64,000 nt of DNA from Ruegeria arenilitoris (GTDB lineage: Bacteria; Pseudomonadota; Alphaproteobacteria; Rhodobacterales; Rhodobacteraceae), in the NCBI RefSeq assembly GCF_013035315.1, contig NZ_WQHP01000008.1:103466-167465 (forward strand). Direction: 5' to 3'. Position 1 is the first letter of the stretch. Each line of letters starts with the position of its first letter. Below the pieces are notes generated by a model that was not told the DNA's origin, made no database searches, and saw nothing but the letters and a program-made list of their open reading frames with translations. A program made the translations under genes and the position numbers. Below are positions 1 through 10,200 of this stretch, piece by piece.

Positions 1-1
1 C

Positions 2-412
2 GATCCGGTGATGAACCGCGTTTTGCAACGTTCGGGCAACGCTCCGTATGATTACCTTGGCACCGCAAAGCCCATGGGCAAGGTGGTGGCAATGGCCGCC
101 CTCATGGATTGCTCGGACGAGCGTATCTCCGGAATTCGCAACTATGCGGGCATCGAACACGATGTCTTTCTGACCGAAGATCAGGCCCTAGAGCTGTTCG
201 AGCGGTCGAAGGTCAAGGCAAGTGCCGCAAACTACGATCACCAGCCCTTGAGCCAGCTGGAGAAGTACTTTGTAGAACAGATGAATGCGGCGACTTCGAA
301 AGATGAAGTTGCATCAGTCCTAAAGCTGATCGAAGCGCTTTCTGACCGGTTCACACCAGAGCAAAAGAATGCTCTGCTCAGTTCCCCCCGTGCTTTTGCT
401 CATGAGGCCTGA
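2..412 (+). CDS. Partial protein of unknown function (3' end of gene)
   Basis: The reading frame is open from the left edge of the window, and the first in-frame GTG/ATG (positions 8-13) has no convincing ribosome binding site. The gene therefore most likely begins outside the window and only its last 136 codons are seen. The visible part is soluble, mixed alpha-helical and acidic, with no membrane segment or recognised motif. It ends 32 bases before a strong terminator. I do not recognise the family. It could also be a short complete gene starting at position 11. Confidence 0.6.
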   Translation, partial: DPVMNRVLQRSGNAPYDYLGTAKPMGKVVAMAALMDCSDERISGIRNYAGIEHDVFLTEDQALELFERSKVKASAANYDHQPLSQLEKYFVEQMNAATSKDEVASVLKLIEALSDRFTPEQKNALLSSPRAFAHEA

Positions 413-444
413 CCCCCTCACCTCATAAGTTAAAGCCACAAAAG

Positions 445-482
445 CGGAGCCGTCTTATTTCAGACGGCTCCGTATTTTTTTT
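445..482 (+). terminator. Rho-independent terminator after the first gene
   Basis: A perfect 11-bp stem (445-455 with 462-472, loop 456-461) is followed by a run of eight T from 475. It ends the plus-strand gene at 412 and separates it from the convergent trigger factor gene. Confidence 0.9.
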
Positions 483-509
483 GCCCATTACCCGTTGGGC
501 AGACGAGGA

Positions 510-1841
510 TTATTCCTCGTCCAGCGCCTCAACGGCTTTCTGCAGGTCGTCTTTGCTGACTTCTTTGTCGGCAACCTGCGCCAGTTCGACGATGTAGTCG
601 ATCACCTTGTCTTCGAAGATCGGTGCGCGCAGCTGCTGCTGCATCTGAGCGTTCTGCTGAACAAACTCAAAGAACTGACGCTCCTGACCGGGGTACTGAC
701 GCGCCTGGTTCATGATCGCCTGTGTCATCTCGGCATCGGTGACCTCAACCTCGGCTTTCTGACCCAGTTCGGCCAGCAACAGGCCCAGACGGACGCGGCG
801 CTCAGCCAATTTGTTGTGCTCGTCGGTCGGCTCGATCTCGGCGTGGTCGTGACCTTCGACTTCGGGGTTTTCTTCGTGCCACAGCTGATGTGCGATTTGC
901 TTGGCTTCGGCCTCAACCAGCGAAGGCGGCAGGTCGAAGGAGACTTTCTCATCCAGCGCGTCCAGCAGACCACGCTTCATGACGGCGCGCGATGCACCGG
1001 CGTATTCCGCCTCCAGACGCTCGGCGATCTGACCTTTCAGGGCTTCCAGATCTTCTGCGCCAAACTTCGTGGCCAGTTCGTCATTGACCTCGGCTGCGAC
1101 CGGCTCTTTCACTTCTTTCACGGTGCAGGTGAAGACAGCGTTTTTACCGGCCAGGTGCTCGGCGCCGTACTCTTCGGGGAACTTCACCTCGACGTCTTTT
1201 ACTTCTTCGGCTTTCACGCCAACCAACTGCTCTTCGAAGCCGGGGATGAAGCTGTTCGAGCCTAGAACCAGCGGATAGTCTTCGGCCGAGCCACCTTCGA
1301 ACTCTTCACCGTCCACTTTACCAACGAAGTCGATCACAACCTGATCGCCGTCCTTGGCTTTGGAACCCTTGCGGCGCGCTTTGAAGTCCTGAGCGGTTTC
1401 AGCCAGGTTGTTCAGCGCTTCTTCGATGGCCGCGTCATCTGCTTTGACGACCAGTTTTTCCAGTTCGACCGATTTCAGGTCAACTTCCGGGATCGCAGGC
1501 AGAGCCTCATAGGACATCTCGACGTGTACGTCGTCGCCTTCTTTCCAGTCTTCGTTGGTCATTTTGACCTGCGGCTGCAGCGCAGGACGGTCACCGCTGT
1601 CTTCAAAGTGCTTGTTCATGGCGCCGTCGATGCTTTCCTGCATCGCTTCGCCCAACAGGCGCTGGCCGAACTGCTTTTTCAGCAGAGCCATAGGCACTTT
1701 GCCTTTGCGGAAACCTTTCATCTCGATTTCCGGCTGCGCTTCGACCAGTTTCTCGTTAACTTTGTCGTCCAGCTCAGCTGCGGATACGACGATGTTGTAG
1801 CCGCGTTTCAGACCTTCGTTCAGCGTCTCGGTAACCTGCAT
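510..1841 (-). CDS. tig: Trigger factor, ribosome-associated chaperone and prolyl isomerase
   Basis: Binds the ribosome at the polypeptide exit tunnel and shields nascent chains; the middle domain is an FKBP-type peptidyl-prolyl isomerase. The protein is 443 residues, normal for the family. The N-terminal domain carries the ribosome-docking signature GFRKGKVP, the FKBP domain follows at about residues 160-245 ([19 protein letters not shown]), and an acidic helical C-terminal domain ends in EALDEE. The frame is open further upstream, but I place the start at the ATG at 1841 because GGGGA lies seven bases before it and the first residues [15 protein letters not shown] match the family. An ATG five codons upstream overlaps that binding site. 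Confidence 0.95.
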   Translation of the reverse strand: MQVTETLNEGLKRGYNIVVSAAELDDKVNEKLVEAQPEIEMKGFRKGKVPMALLKKQFGQRLLGEAMQESIDGAMNKHFEDSGDRPALQPQVKMTNEDWKEGDDVHVEMSYEALPAIPEVDLKSVELEKLVVKADDAAIEEALNNLAETAQDFKARRKGSKAKDGDQVVIDFVGKVDGEEFEGGSAEDYPLVLGSNSFIPGFEEQLVGVKAEEVKDVEVKFPEEYGAEHLAGKNAVFTCTVKEVKEPVAAEVNDELATKFGAEDLEALKGQIAERLEAEYAGASRAVMKRGLLDALDEKVSFDLPPSLVEAEAKQIAHQLWHEENPEVEGHDHAEIEPTDEHNKLAERRVRLGLLLAELGQKAEVEVTDAEMTQAIMNQARQYPGQERQFFEFVQQNAQMQQQLRAPIFEDKVIDYIVELAQVADKEVSKDDLQKAVEALDEE

Positions 1842-1972
1842 TATGGTAGTCCCCATAGGATTCGGGGCGCGCAAAACGGCGCGCCGGGCAAATTTGACGC
1901 CTTCTATTTGCCCAGCCGCCCACGTGCAAGGGGCAATGGCCGGATCAGCCTTGTTTTGCCGCCGATTTGAAC

Positions 1973-2000
1973 AAAAAAACGCCCCGACCAAGGCCGGGGC
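1973..2000 (-). terminator. Rho-independent terminator of the porin gene
   Basis: Read on the minus strand, a GC-rich stem of about nine pairs with one G-U pair (gccccggcc/ggtcggggc) is followed by GTTTTTTTG. It lies 24 bases after the porin stop codon and inside the tig leader, so it insulates tig from porin transcription. Confidence 0.85.
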
Positions 2001-2023
2001 ATCCTGTCTCGTGGGAAATGTTG

Positions 2024-3160
2024 TCAGAACTTCCAGAGCGCACCCAGCACCCAGGCTTCGTTCTTGTCAAAATCGACCGTGTCGTCGAAATCGTGGTTGC
2101 GGTATTTCAGGTAAGCATCCGTGTTGATCGCATTGATGCGCTGAACAACGGCAATGCCCCAGGATTTGGTGCTGGAGCCCTGATTTTCGAAATCTGAGCC
2201 GTCAAAATAGTCGATACCTACGCCGGTTTTACCCCACGACACCCAGTCGCCTTCATAGGCCAGCTTGGTGTACCAATAATTCGGATCACTGGCACCGGCT
2301 GATGTATTGTCCCGCGAACCCAGAGCCGCGGTAAAGCTGAAACCACTCGGCAACAGGACCGAAGCGGACCCGATCGTATCCCTCTGTTCGCCTGAACCAT
2401 CGTCAAAATCCCTGACGGCATAGGCCAGACTGGCCGCGAACTCGATGCCATTTGCGAAAGTGTTTCCGTAGTTTAAGGCGATGTCGTAGTAGTCGTCGTC
2501 ATCGCTGCTGGACAGGATGTTCTGACCATAGGCAATCGCGGCCGAGAAGCCGTTGAAATCCGGCGTATCGTACCGGATCCGACCACGGCGACCACCGTCA
2601 AAGTTACTGGACGAGTCGCCCACGGTAATGTCACTCAGAACGCCATCTGCGCCGCGATAGAAGAAGGCACCGTTTTCGTCGTTCGTGAAGGAATAGAGCG
2701 CCGTCCCGACATAGGACAGGTCAGTTTCCGCAGCCCCATCCGAGGCCATACTGCCCTGACCGGCCGAGAACTTGCCGTACCCGCCCTTGAGCGAGAAATC
2801 GACATGACGGATATCCGACCGTGTCCAACCATTGGTGTTAGTTCCGTTCTGGTTTGCTGTGGCAGTACTTGGAAGTCCCAGGCCCGTCTCGAACCGAAAC
2901 ATGAACTCATTGCTGCCATAGGGTTGCATGACACGCAGGCCCACGCGGCTGTTGGATAGGTCGTTGTCCAGCAAACGGGTCTCGGTTTGCTGCCCATCGT
3001 CGACCGATACGATCACCGGGTCGAACTGACCATATAGCTCGACTGAACCACCGCTGTTGTTTTGGTATTTTAGATCAGCAAAGGCCGGGATCGCAGTGGT
3101 CGCTGACAAAACCGCAGCCACCGGGAGAACTTTCAATTTCACTGTCATTTTCTTCACCAT
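2024..3160 (-). CDS. Outer-membrane porin
   Basis: Forms a trimeric beta-barrel pore for small solutes in the outer membrane. A signal peptide ([18 protein letters not shown]...AIPAFA) should be cut before DLKYQ, and the remainder is rich in alternating aromatic and polar strands typical of Gram-negative porins. Several features recall the Rhodobacter porin family: the [10 protein letters not shown] opening strand, the NSRVGLRV and GYGKFSAGQ segments, and the terminal phenylalanine (WVLGALWKF) needed for Bam recognition. The start is uncertain: ATG at 3160 or ATG at 3148; the extended TTG frame at 3187 is unlikely. The 291-base spacer upstream is AT-rich and probably holds its promoter. Substrate specificity cannot be told. 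Confidence 0.85.
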   Translation of the reverse strand: MVKKMTVKLKVLPVAAVLSATTAIPAFADLKYQNNSGGSVELYGQFDPVIVSVDDGQQTETRLLDNDLSNSRVGLRVMQPYGSNEFMFRFETGLGLPSTATANQNGTNTNGWTRSDIRHVDFSLKGGYGKFSAGQGSMASDGAAETDLSYVGTALYSFTNDENGAFFYRGADGVLSDITVGDSSSNFDGGRRGRIRYDTPDFNGFSAAIAYGQNILSSSDDDDYYDIALNYGNTFANGIEFAASLAYAVRDFDDGSGEQRDTIGSASVLLPSGFSFTAALGSRDNTSAGASDPNYWYTKLAYEGDWVSWGKTGVGIDYFDGSDFENQGSSTKSWGIAVVQRINAINTDAYLKYRNHDFDDTVDFDKNEAWVLGALWKF

Positions 3161-3423
3161 CAACGTTACGGTTGTGGATACCGCCAAAAAGAGAAGTCAA
3201 TGTGACAGCCCACGACCCAAAGAACCGAATAACTCGCACCCAGGACTTCTGCCTCACGGCTCAAATTGGCAGAAAGTAATTTCCAATTTTATCAATAAAT
3301 TGACCCCCACGCTCTGACCGGCCGGAGATTCTTTTGTTCAAGTCTGCCACTCTGTGGAATGTGTTTCAAAAAGAATGACATGCATTTATGTGGATATTTG
3401 CGGCTAATTCTTGCCGAACGCTC

Positions 3424-3444
3424 AAAAAAGCGGCCAAATTCCGC
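3424..3444 (-). terminator. Weak terminator after nnr
   Basis: On the minus strand a short GCGG/CCGC stem (3430-3444, 7-base loop) is followed by six T. It sits eight bases after the nnr stop codon at 3452. The stem is short, so termination may be partial. Confidence 0.5.
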
Positions 3445-3451
3445 CCATGCG

Positions 3452-5005
3452 TTACTTGGCCAGATTTCGGAAGACTTCGGGCAATTGTTCGGGCAAATCC
3501 TCGGCAATCAACCCCGGCCCGAACAGACGCGCGCATTCCACGTGCAGCCACGCCGCTGTTTCTGCCGCTTCCATCGGACCGAAGCCCAGTGCCAGCAGCC
3601 CCGTGATGAACCCGGCCAGCACATCACCGGACCCCGCCGTTGCAAGCCAAGGTGCCGAACGATCATAGTGGGCCGAGTTAATTGCACAGCGCCCATCCGG
3701 TGCCGCAATCACCGTATCCGCCCCCTTGAACAGAACCACGCACCCTGCCCGCTTGGCGGCCTCGCGTGTAGCGTCGACCTTGGAATAGGCCGGGCCGTTG
3801 GTTGGTACAGCAGCCAAATGTTCCGCAACATCTGGGAACAGCCGCGCAAACTCACCCCCATGCGGTGTCAAAACACAAGTCTCATGCAGTTGATCAAACA
3901 GATCGGCAGGATCATCCGCAAAAGCCGTCAGCGCATCCGCATCCAGAACAGTCGAGCGCCCTGCCCTAAGGGCCGCAGGCACAAGATTGCGCGCCCGTTC
4001 AAGACCCATTCCCGGACCAAGACACAGGGCATTCAGGCGCTCATCTTCGAGGGTTTCTGACAGCGCATCCCCATCTTCAATTCGCTGCAGCATGATCGTC
4101 GTGACTTGCGTCGCGACTTCCAGCAGGGATGCCGGAGGCACGCCAAGCGTCACCAACCCAGCCCCGATACGCAATGCGCCCCGGGCAGCCAAACGCGCAG
4201 CTCCGGTTTTTCCCGAACCACCCGACAGGATCAGTGAGTGCCCGTGAGAGTATTTGTGATCCTTCGGTGTCTTGGCCCATGGAAAAAACCCTTTGGAAAC
4301 AAGCCGAGCCACGTCATTGGACATATTGGATTGAAGCCCGATTGGCTTGGTTCGAACTCGGCCGCAATTTACGGGGCCATCGCTGATCATGTGGCCGACC
4401 TTTTTGTCATCGAACGTAACAGTGAGGTCAGCCGCGATAGTATTCCCAAGAACTCGGCCACTATCGGCGCATAATCCACTTGGGATATCGATTGCGACAA
4501 CGCGTGCGCCGTGGCTCCGCATCAGGCGCCTTGCGTCTTCAGACGCCAATAGCGTGAAAACCCCCTGAAAAGGACGCGTCAGACCGGTTCCGAACAATCC
4601 ATCAACAAGAAGATCAAATTCCGGCGGAAACTTTAGGTAGTCATCGACAAAAGGAGCTGGATTGAGCTTATGAACTGCGACCTCGTTTTTTGCGTTCCAT
4701 CTCTCATAGTTCGCTCGCGCATCTGGGGGTAGTTTTTCAGGGTCGCCATACAGAAATACCTCAACCTCCCAGCCCCACTCTTTCAGCAACCGCGCGACGA
4801 CGAACCCGTCGCCGCCATTGTTCCCTGGGCCGCACAGAACCACCGCGCGACCAGAGGTTTTTGCCAGTTCCGGCCATTCTTCGAAAATTGCCTTAACAAC
4901 GCCACGGCCAGCCCGCTCCATCAGCTCCATACCGGTGACCTCACCGGACTTGATCGCGGCCTGTTCGATGGCCCGCATCTGTGCTGCAGTCAGCAATTGC
5001 GTCAT
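3452..5005 (-). CDS. nnr: Bifunctional NAD(P)H-hydrate epimerase / ADP-dependent dehydratase
   Basis: Repairs hydrated NAD(P)H: the N-terminal half epimerises the R and S hydrates and the C-terminal half dehydrates the S form using ADP. At 517 residues it has the full two-domain layout. Residues about 1-215 form the YjeF-N domain with the glycine-rich loop CGPGNNGGDGFVVARLL; residues about 235-510 form the ribokinase-like dehydratase with LSGGSGKTGAA, LTPHGGEFARLFPD and the ATP/ADP-binding GSGDVLAGFITGLLA. The gene stands alone, divergent from glnB. The start at 5005 (MTQLLTAAQMRAIEQ) matches the family. Confidence 0.95.
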   Translation of the reverse strand: MTQLLTAAQMRAIEQAAIKSGEVTGMELMERAGRGVVKAIFEEWPELAKTSGRAVVLCGPGNNGGDGFVVARLLKEWGWEVEVFLYGDPEKLPPDARANYERWNAKNEVAVHKLNPAPFVDDYLKFPPEFDLLVDGLFGTGLTRPFQGVFTLLASEDARRLMRSHGARVVAIDIPSGLCADSGRVLGNTIAADLTVTFDDKKVGHMISDGPVNCGRVRTKPIGLQSNMSNDVARLVSKGFFPWAKTPKDHKYSHGHSLILSGGSGKTGAARLAARGALRIGAGLVTLGVPPASLLEVATQVTTIMLQRIEDGDALSETLEDERLNALCLGPGMGLERARNLVPAALRAGRSTVLDADALTAFADDPADLFDQLHETCVLTPHGGEFARLFPDVAEHLAAVPTNGPAYSKVDATREAAKRAGCVVLFKGADTVIAAPDGRCAINSAHYDRSAPWLATAGSGDVLAGFITGLLALGFGPMEAAETAAWLHVECARLFGPGLIAEDLPEQLPEVFRNLAK

Positions 5006-5136
5006 TTCAATTCCCTCAGCGATTCATTTTCGCTTACTTTTTATGCAACTCGATCAAAATTTGACCCACCGCCTGTTTTCTAAGCGCCCGACCGGGGCCA
5101 AATTCGCAATCACATTGCCGACCGAATTTAGACGTG

Positions 5137-5153
5137 GTCAGTGCCAAACTGAC
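5137..5153. promoter_or_regulatory. Dyad GTCAGT-N5-ACTGAC in the glnB leader
   Basis: A perfect 6-bp inverted repeat with a 5-base spacer lies 7 bases before the glnB ribosome binding site (AAAGGGAG at 5161-5168). It could be an operator or an RNA hairpin at the 5' end of the glnBA transcript. I cannot assign a regulator; NtrC is the obvious candidate by function but the sequence is not a textbook NtrC site. Confidence 0.35.
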
Positions 5154-5162
5154 AAGAGTTAA

Positions 5163-5513
<351 letters not shown>

Positions 5514-5546
5514 TCGAACAATCTCAAACCAGAGGACTAGAAAAAC

Positions 5547-6953
5547 ATGAGCAAGGACGCAGTTCTTCAGCTGATCCGGGATGAGGACGCCGAGTACGTC
5601 GACATCCGCTTTACCGACCCGCGCGGCAAGCTTCAGCACGTGACCATCATGGCCGATCAGGTTGATGAAGATTTCCTGGAAGAAGGCTTTATGTTCGACG
5701 GTTCGTCCATCGCGGGCTGGAAGTCGATCGAAGCGTCGGACATGAAACTGATGCCCGACACCGACAGCGCCTATATCGATCCGTTCTACGCGGAAAAGAC
5801 CATCTGCATTCACTGCTCGGTTGTTGAGCCCGACACCGGAGAAGCCTATGAGCGTGACCCGCGCGGCACCGCTCAGAAGGCCGAAGCTTACCTGAAAGCA
5901 TCGGGTATAGGTGACGCAGCATTCTTCGGCCCCGAAGCTGAATTTTTCCTGTTCGACGATGTCCGTTTTTCGAACAGCATCAACAAGGTATCCTACGAAG
6001 TTGATGCAACCGACGCGTCGTGGAACACCGACACCGAGTACGAGATGGGCAACATGGGCCACCGTCCGGGCGTCAAGGGCGGTTACTTCCCGGTCAACCC
6101 GATCGACGAAGCACAAGACCTGCGTTCGGAAATGCTGTCGACCATGAAGCGTCTGGGCATGAAGGTCGACAAACACCACCACGAGGTTGCATCCTGTCAG
6201 CATGAGCTGGGTCTGATCTTTGACAGCCTGACCAAGCAGGCGGACGAGCTGCAGAAGTACAAGTACGTCATCCACAACGTGGCACACGCCTACGGCAAAT
6301 CGGCCACCTTCATGCCGAAGCCGATCGCAGGTGACAACGGCACCGGCATGCACGTAAACATGTCGATCTGGAAAGACGGCAAGCCTCTGTTCGCAGGTGA
6401 CAAATACGCTGACCTGTCGGACGAAGCGCTGTACTTCATCGGCGGTGTTCTGAAGCACGCCAAGACCCTGAACGCCTTCACCAACCCGTCGACCAACAGC
6501 TACAAGCGTCTGATCCCGGGCTTTGAAGCACCTGTTCTGCGCGCCTATTCGGCCCGTAACCGTTCGGGTTGTGTCCGTATTCCGTGGACCGAAAGCCCGA
6601 AAGCCAAGCGCGTCGAGGCTCGCTTCCCCGACCCAGCCGCAAACCCCTACCTGGCGTTTGCCGCACTGCTGATGGCTGGTCTGGACGGCATCAAGAACAA
6701 GATCGATCCGGGCGAAGCCATGGACAAGAACCTGTACGATCTGCCTGCCGAAGAACTGGCCGACATCCCGACCGTTTGCGGCAGCTTGCGTGAAGCTCTG
6801 GAAGCTCTGGCATCCGATCACGACTTCCTGCTGCAGGGCGACGTGTTCACCAAAGACCAGATCGACGGCTACATCGCACTGAAGATGGAAGAGGTCGAAA
6901 CCTACGAGCACACGCCGCACCCTGTTGAGTACGGCATGTACTACAGCTGCTAA
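5547..6953 (+). CDS. glnA: Glutamine synthetase type I
   Basis: Makes glutamine from glutamate, ammonium and ATP, the main ammonium-assimilating step. It is 468 residues, matching dodecameric GlnA (the E. coli enzyme has 469). Visible hallmarks are [11 protein letters not shown] near the N-terminus, the metal and glutamate-binding [10 protein letters not shown], the [19 protein letters not shown]-binding region, NRSGCVRIP, and the adenylylation-site tyrosine in [10 protein letters not shown] near residue 398. That tyrosine implies GlnE/GlnB control, consistent with glnB directly upstream. A strong terminator follows. Confidence 0.97.
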   Translation: MSKDAVLQLIRDEDAEYVDIRFTDPRGKLQHVTIMADQVDEDFLEEGFMFDGSSIAGWKSIEASDMKLMPDTDSAYIDPFYAEKTICIHCSVVEPDTGEAYERDPRGTAQKAEAYLKASGIGDAAFFGPEAEFFLFDDVRFSNSINKVSYEVDATDASWNTDTEYEMGNMGHRPGVKGGYFPVNPIDEAQDLRSEMLSTMKRLGMKVDKHHHEVASCQHELGLIFDSLTKQADELQKYKYVIHNVAHAYGKSATFMPKPIAGDNGTGMHVNMSIWKDGKPLFAGDKYADLSDEALYFIGGVLKHAKTLNAFTNPSTNSYKRLIPGFEAPVLRAYSARNRSGCVRIPWTESPKAKRVEARFPDPAANPYLAFAALLMAGLDGIKNKIDPGEAMDKNLYDLPAEELADIPTVCGSLREALEALASDHDFLLQGDVFTKDQIDGYIALKMEEVETYEHTPHPVEYGMYYSC

Positions 6954-6981
6954 ACAAGAGTTTCCGAAGGATACTCTTTAA

Positions 6982-7011
6982 GGGGCGCCCAGCGGGCGCC
7001 CCTTTTCTTTT
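6982..7011 (+). terminator. Terminator of the glnBA operon
   Basis: A perfect 9-bp GC stem (ggggcgccc/gggcgcccc, 6982-6990 and 6994-7002) with an AGC loop is followed by TTTTCTTTT. Confidence 0.93.
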
Positions 7012-7085
7012 CCCCGGCCCGCCGCCGCTTGACTGGCGCGCAATAACGTCAGAGCCTTCGGTGAAACACAACGCGGGAGGGGACG

Positions 7086-7364
7086 ATGCGCCTGATGCTG
7101 AAATTCACGATACCGGTCGAAAAGGGTAATCAGGCCGAAAAAGACGGCACGCTTGGCCCGGCGATTGACGCTTTGGTAAAACAGGTGAATGCCGAAGCTG
7201 CCTATTTCGCGCTTGAAAATGGCAAACGCATGGGGATCGTCATTTTTGAAGAAACCGATCAGGCCCGTATGCCTTCTATCAACGAACCGCTGTTTGCCGC
7301 GCTGAATGCAAGCATCGAAATCCAACCTGTGTTAACGTCGGCTGACCTCCAACGCGCATTATAA
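7086..7364 (+). CDS. Conserved-looking small protein of unknown function
   Basis: A 92-residue soluble protein with a clear ribosome binding site (GGGAGGGGACG before ATG). It begins with a hydrophobic beta-strand (MRLMLKFTIPVE) followed by alternating helices and strands (AAYFALENGKRMGIVIFEE), the pattern of a small dimeric alpha/beta barrel. It lies 31 bases upstream of the lytic transglycosylase gene and may be co-transcribed with it. I do not recognise the family and assign no function. Confidence 0.7.
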   Translation: MRLMLKFTIPVEKGNQAEKDGTLGPAIDALVKQVNAEAAYFALENGKRMGIVIFEETDQARMPSINEPLFAALNASIEIQPVLTSADLQRAL

Positions 7365-7395
7365 ACCGCTTGTAACTGCAAAGATTGAGGACCCC

Positions 7396-8190
7396 ATGCT
7401 ACGCCCTGCTGTTCTGATTGCACTCTTTCTGGCCTCGCCGACCCTCGGTACAGCCGCCACCTGTGGCAATACCGGCAGCGGGTTCGAGTCATGGAAAAGC
7501 GACTTTGCCAGGCAGGCCAAGCGTGCGGGCGTTAAAAAGAAGGGGCTGCAGGCTTTGGCGCAGACGCAATATGCCACGCGCACAATTGCAGCCGACAGAA
7601 ACCAGAAAAGCTTCAAGTACTCACTGGATAAATTCATGCGTGTTCGCGGTGCAGATACGATCGTGGCGCAAGGGCGCAAACGAAAGGCGCGCAACCCGCA
7701 ATTCTATGCGGCGCTTGAACGCCAATACGGAGTTCCCGCCGGAGTTCTGATCGCCATTCACGGGATGGAAACGGGGTTCGGGAATTTCATGGGCGACAGT
7801 CAGGTTGTTTCCGCAATCACAACACTCGCTTATGACTGCCGACGGTCCGATTTCTTTATCCCCCACGCGATCGGGGCGCTGAAACTGGTCGATCAAGGCA
7901 GCATTACGACCGCCACAAAAGGGGCAAAACATGGCGAACTTGGGCACACCCAGTTTCTGCCCGGCAACGCGATGAAATACGGCGTTGATGCCACAGGCGA
8001 TGGTCGCGTCGATTTTTACAATATGACCGATGCATTGGCCTCGACCGCCAATTTTCTACGTAAGAAGGGGTGGAAACCGGGACGTGGCTATCAACCGGGT
8101 CAGCCAAACTTTGCCGTGATTCAACAGTGGAACGCGGCCTCGGTTTACCAGCAATCCATCGCAATTATGGCCGCCCGAATCGACGGTTGA
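7396..8190 (+). CDS. Secreted lytic murein transglycosylase, MltB-like (SLT_2 family)
   Basis: Cleaves the MurNAc-GlcNAc bond of peptidoglycan with formation of a 1,6-anhydro ring. A signal peptide (MLRPAVLIALFLASPTLGTA) directs the 264-residue protein to the periplasm; there is no lipobox, so it looks soluble rather than anchored like E. coli MltB. The catalytic glutamate is in IHGMETGFGNFMGD, matching the ExxxG pattern of MltB, and the following GELGHTQFLPGNAMKYGVDATGDGRVDFYN block matches the MltB substrate cleft. No peptidoglycan-binding repeat is attached. Confidence 0.9.
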   Translation: MLRPAVLIALFLASPTLGTAATCGNTGSGFESWKSDFARQAKRAGVKKKGLQALAQTQYATRTIAADRNQKSFKYSLDKFMRVRGADTIVAQGRKRKARNPQFYAALERQYGVPAGVLIAIHGMETGFGNFMGDSQVVSAITTLAYDCRRSDFFIPHAIGALKLVDQGSITTATKGAKHGELGHTQFLPGNAMKYGVDATGDGRVDFYNMTDALASTANFLRKKGWKPGRGYQPGQPNFAVIQQWNAASVYQQSIAIMAARIDG

Positions 8191-8388
8191 GGCAGCCCAG
8201 ACAATCGGGCAATTGCGGCAGATTTCGGCCACATTGTCGCCACAGACATTAAACGGCCCCTAAAAAGCCTAGGTTTCCATAGCGTAATCAATCCCGGCGA
8301 TTTCTCATTTTTTTCCATTTTTGCCCAAATCTGTCCCAGATCGCTTGCTAGATTGTTTCCACGACAGGATGCGACAAAGGACAGCGCA

Positions 8389-9300
8389 GTGACTCCGAAG
8401 CACAGCTATCACGGTGGTCTGCAATTCAGCGGTAAGGCCGAAGACGCCATTGAGCGGTTCAGCGAAATCGTTGCCAAGACCCTTGAGGACTACGGTCACC
8501 TGATCGAGCGCAAAACCCTTTTGAACAGCACCGAAGCCAGCATCGTTTCCAGTCAGTATCTGGTACGCTTGACCTTGGACACTCGCGTTGTGGATACCGA
8601 AGACCGGTACGAACGCCTTAACCGCGCGGCCGGCCTGAAGACGATCCCAAAGCCGGTCGTGACGCTTCCGAAGAACCGACTGACAATCACCGTAACTCCG
8701 GTATCCCCCATACTGGATGACAGCGAAGTCTCTGAACTGATGCTGGTGGTGATCCTCTACCGAATGGTCGACGTTTGTGCGACGCAGCGCGTTGAATGGC
8801 TGTCGCCCAACACCGTTTTGACCATTGAACAATTCATGAGCGCGTTTGACTCTTTGACCCCCAGCAAGCCGCGCAACAGAAAGCAGATTTTCGAGGCAGT
8901 GACAGGCCCGTTTGCCGGGCTGGACGTTACTGACGCAGAAGACCTGGATGAGCCAGAAAAACAGGCGCTGAAACCAGTAGCCCGGCCGATCCAGCTGTCG
9001 GATGAGCAGTTGCTCAGCATCGCTTTTCGGACAGAACCTATCGAGCAGAATACCGATCGGGACGACACGCCCCCCCTCGACCATGAGCGACCCAGTGACA
9101 TTCTCCGGCTATCCAGCTGGGGATTGACGGGTGCCGTGGCAAGCGTGTCGGTCCCGATTGCGGTCTCGTTGGCCGCTGTAAACCTGATCAAGGGCGAGGA
9201 CTTTCGCCTGAATACTCAGGTGCTGGCGTATACGGTCGCGATCTCCGCTCTCAGCACAAGCGGAGCACTCGCGGGCGTCGCCGGCGCTCTGGGCCTCTAG
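8389..9300 (+). CDS. Unknown protein with C-terminal hydrophobic segments
   Basis: I place the start at the GTG at 8389 because AAAGGA lies seven bases upstream; a TTG at 8353 also opens the frame. The 303-residue product has a soluble N-terminal part of about 150 residues, an acidic linker (DVTDAEDLDEPEKQA and a TDRDDTPPLDHERPSD stretch) and two hydrophobic segments in the last 60 residues (LTGAVASVSVPIAVSLAAVN and VAISALSTSGALAGVAGALG). This suggests a cytoplasmic domain tethered to the inner membrane by its C-terminus. I do not recognise the family. Confidence 0.7.
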   Translation: MTPKHSYHGGLQFSGKAEDAIERFSEIVAKTLEDYGHLIERKTLLNSTEASIVSSQYLVRLTLDTRVVDTEDRYERLNRAAGLKTIPKPVVTLPKNRLTITVTPVSPILDDSEVSELMLVVILYRMVDVCATQRVEWLSPNTVLTIEQFMSAFDSLTPSKPRNRKQIFEAVTGPFAGLDVTDAEDLDEPEKQALKPVARPIQLSDEQLLSIAFRTEPIEQNTDRDDTPPLDHERPSDILRLSSWGLTGAVASVSVPIAVSLAAVNLIKGEDFRLNTQVLAYTVAISALSTSGALAGVAGALGL

Positions 9301-9328
9301 CCCAGTTATCAATGACCCTCCTTGGAGG

Positions 9329-9350
9329 CCCCGCCATCAGGCGGGGTTTT
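9329..9350 (+). terminator. Terminator overlapping the end of the convergent gene
   Basis: A perfect 7-bp stem (ccccgcc/ggcgggg) with loop ATCA is followed by TTTT. The loop contains the stop codon of the convergent minus-strand gene (9337-9339), so the hairpin is partly protein-coding on the other strand. Confidence 0.8.
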
Positions 9351-10080
9351 CCATTTGGGCCACCCGCTCTGCTGAAAGCACATAGGTATGAATGGAAAAC
9401 ACAACCGCCTGCGTTTGCGGCAGGCGCAGCAATGTCTGACGCTCACTACGCAAATACTTCGCTGAACTGGCGGTCTGCGGGTCGCGACGTTCATTTGCGC
9501 TACGCGGCTGATGCAGCTCAGCATCCTCGTACCAAAGCGCGTTGAAGCGCCACAAAGGGCGCCCCGGTTGTATCCCGTCAAACAGCCGCTGAACGCGTCG
9601 GGCAATGTTCTCGTCATAGCTGTCCACGGGGATATGAATGTCGATCAGAGGCCGCATGAATTTTTCGGACAAGGTCCAACTGGCGGGAAAGCAAAGGATC
9701 GCCCCTGTAAGCACATGTTCGTCGCCATGTTTTTGGAGGATGCAGAAGTCTTCTTGCACGAGCCGACAGAGCGTCTCCAAAGGGCGATCGCGGTCCACCT
9801 GCACGCTCTGCCCGTCCGGGCGCGTCACGTGATCCGTGCTGTCTGGATAGACTTGGGCAAGGACCAGATCCAACAGCTCTTGCGCAGCGGGAACGGCAGC
9901 GGGATCCTGCGCCAGTACATCCGAACGTCGGTTTGACAAAAGCCGGTCGCGGTGTTGCATCTGTGCGGCGAACGCGTCGTCGCAGTGTAACCAGCTGTCC
10001 ATGCTGGCTGGCTGAATGCCGGGCAAGGGACGCTGTTCCAATGGGTTAAACGGGATCGTGGTCTGTAGAATGCAGGTCAT
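9337..10080 (-). CDS. DUF3445 protein, heme-dependent oxidative N-demethylase-like
   Basis: Resembles the DUF3445 family, whose characterised member is a subunit of a heme-dependent dimethylamine oxidative N-demethylase from Pseudomonas. The family stretch is seen as AILCFPASWTLSEKFMRPLIDIHIPV followed by ARRVQRLFDGIQPGRPLWRFNA (residues about 125-180), and a later R-S-E-R-Q-T-L-x-R-L-P segment is also typical. It has 247 residues, no signal peptide and no membrane segment. The gene is divergent from dddP with 120 bases between starts, so a shared control region is possible. Family assignment is from memory of the motif; the substrate in this organism is unknown. Confidence 0.72.
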   Translation of the reverse strand: MTCILQTTIPFNPLEQRPLPGIQPASMDSWLHCDDAFAAQMQHRDRLLSNRRSDVLAQDPAAVPAAQELLDLVLAQVYPDSTDHVTRPDGQSVQVDRDRPLETLCRLVQEDFCILQKHGDEHVLTGAILCFPASWTLSEKFMRPLIDIHIPVDSYDENIARRVQRLFDGIQPGRPLWRFNALWYEDAELHQPRSANERRDPQTASSAKYLRSERQTLLRLPQTQAVVFSIHTYVLSAERVAQMENPA

Positions 10081-10200
10081 GAAGATGACCTATCATCAGA
10101 AATCCGGCCTGTCGGTCAAAAAGCGACGATCGCGCGGTCGCAATTTTTCAAGACGGCGCTCGATTGATTCTCCACGCTGAGTACAGGCAGGGAGGCCGCC

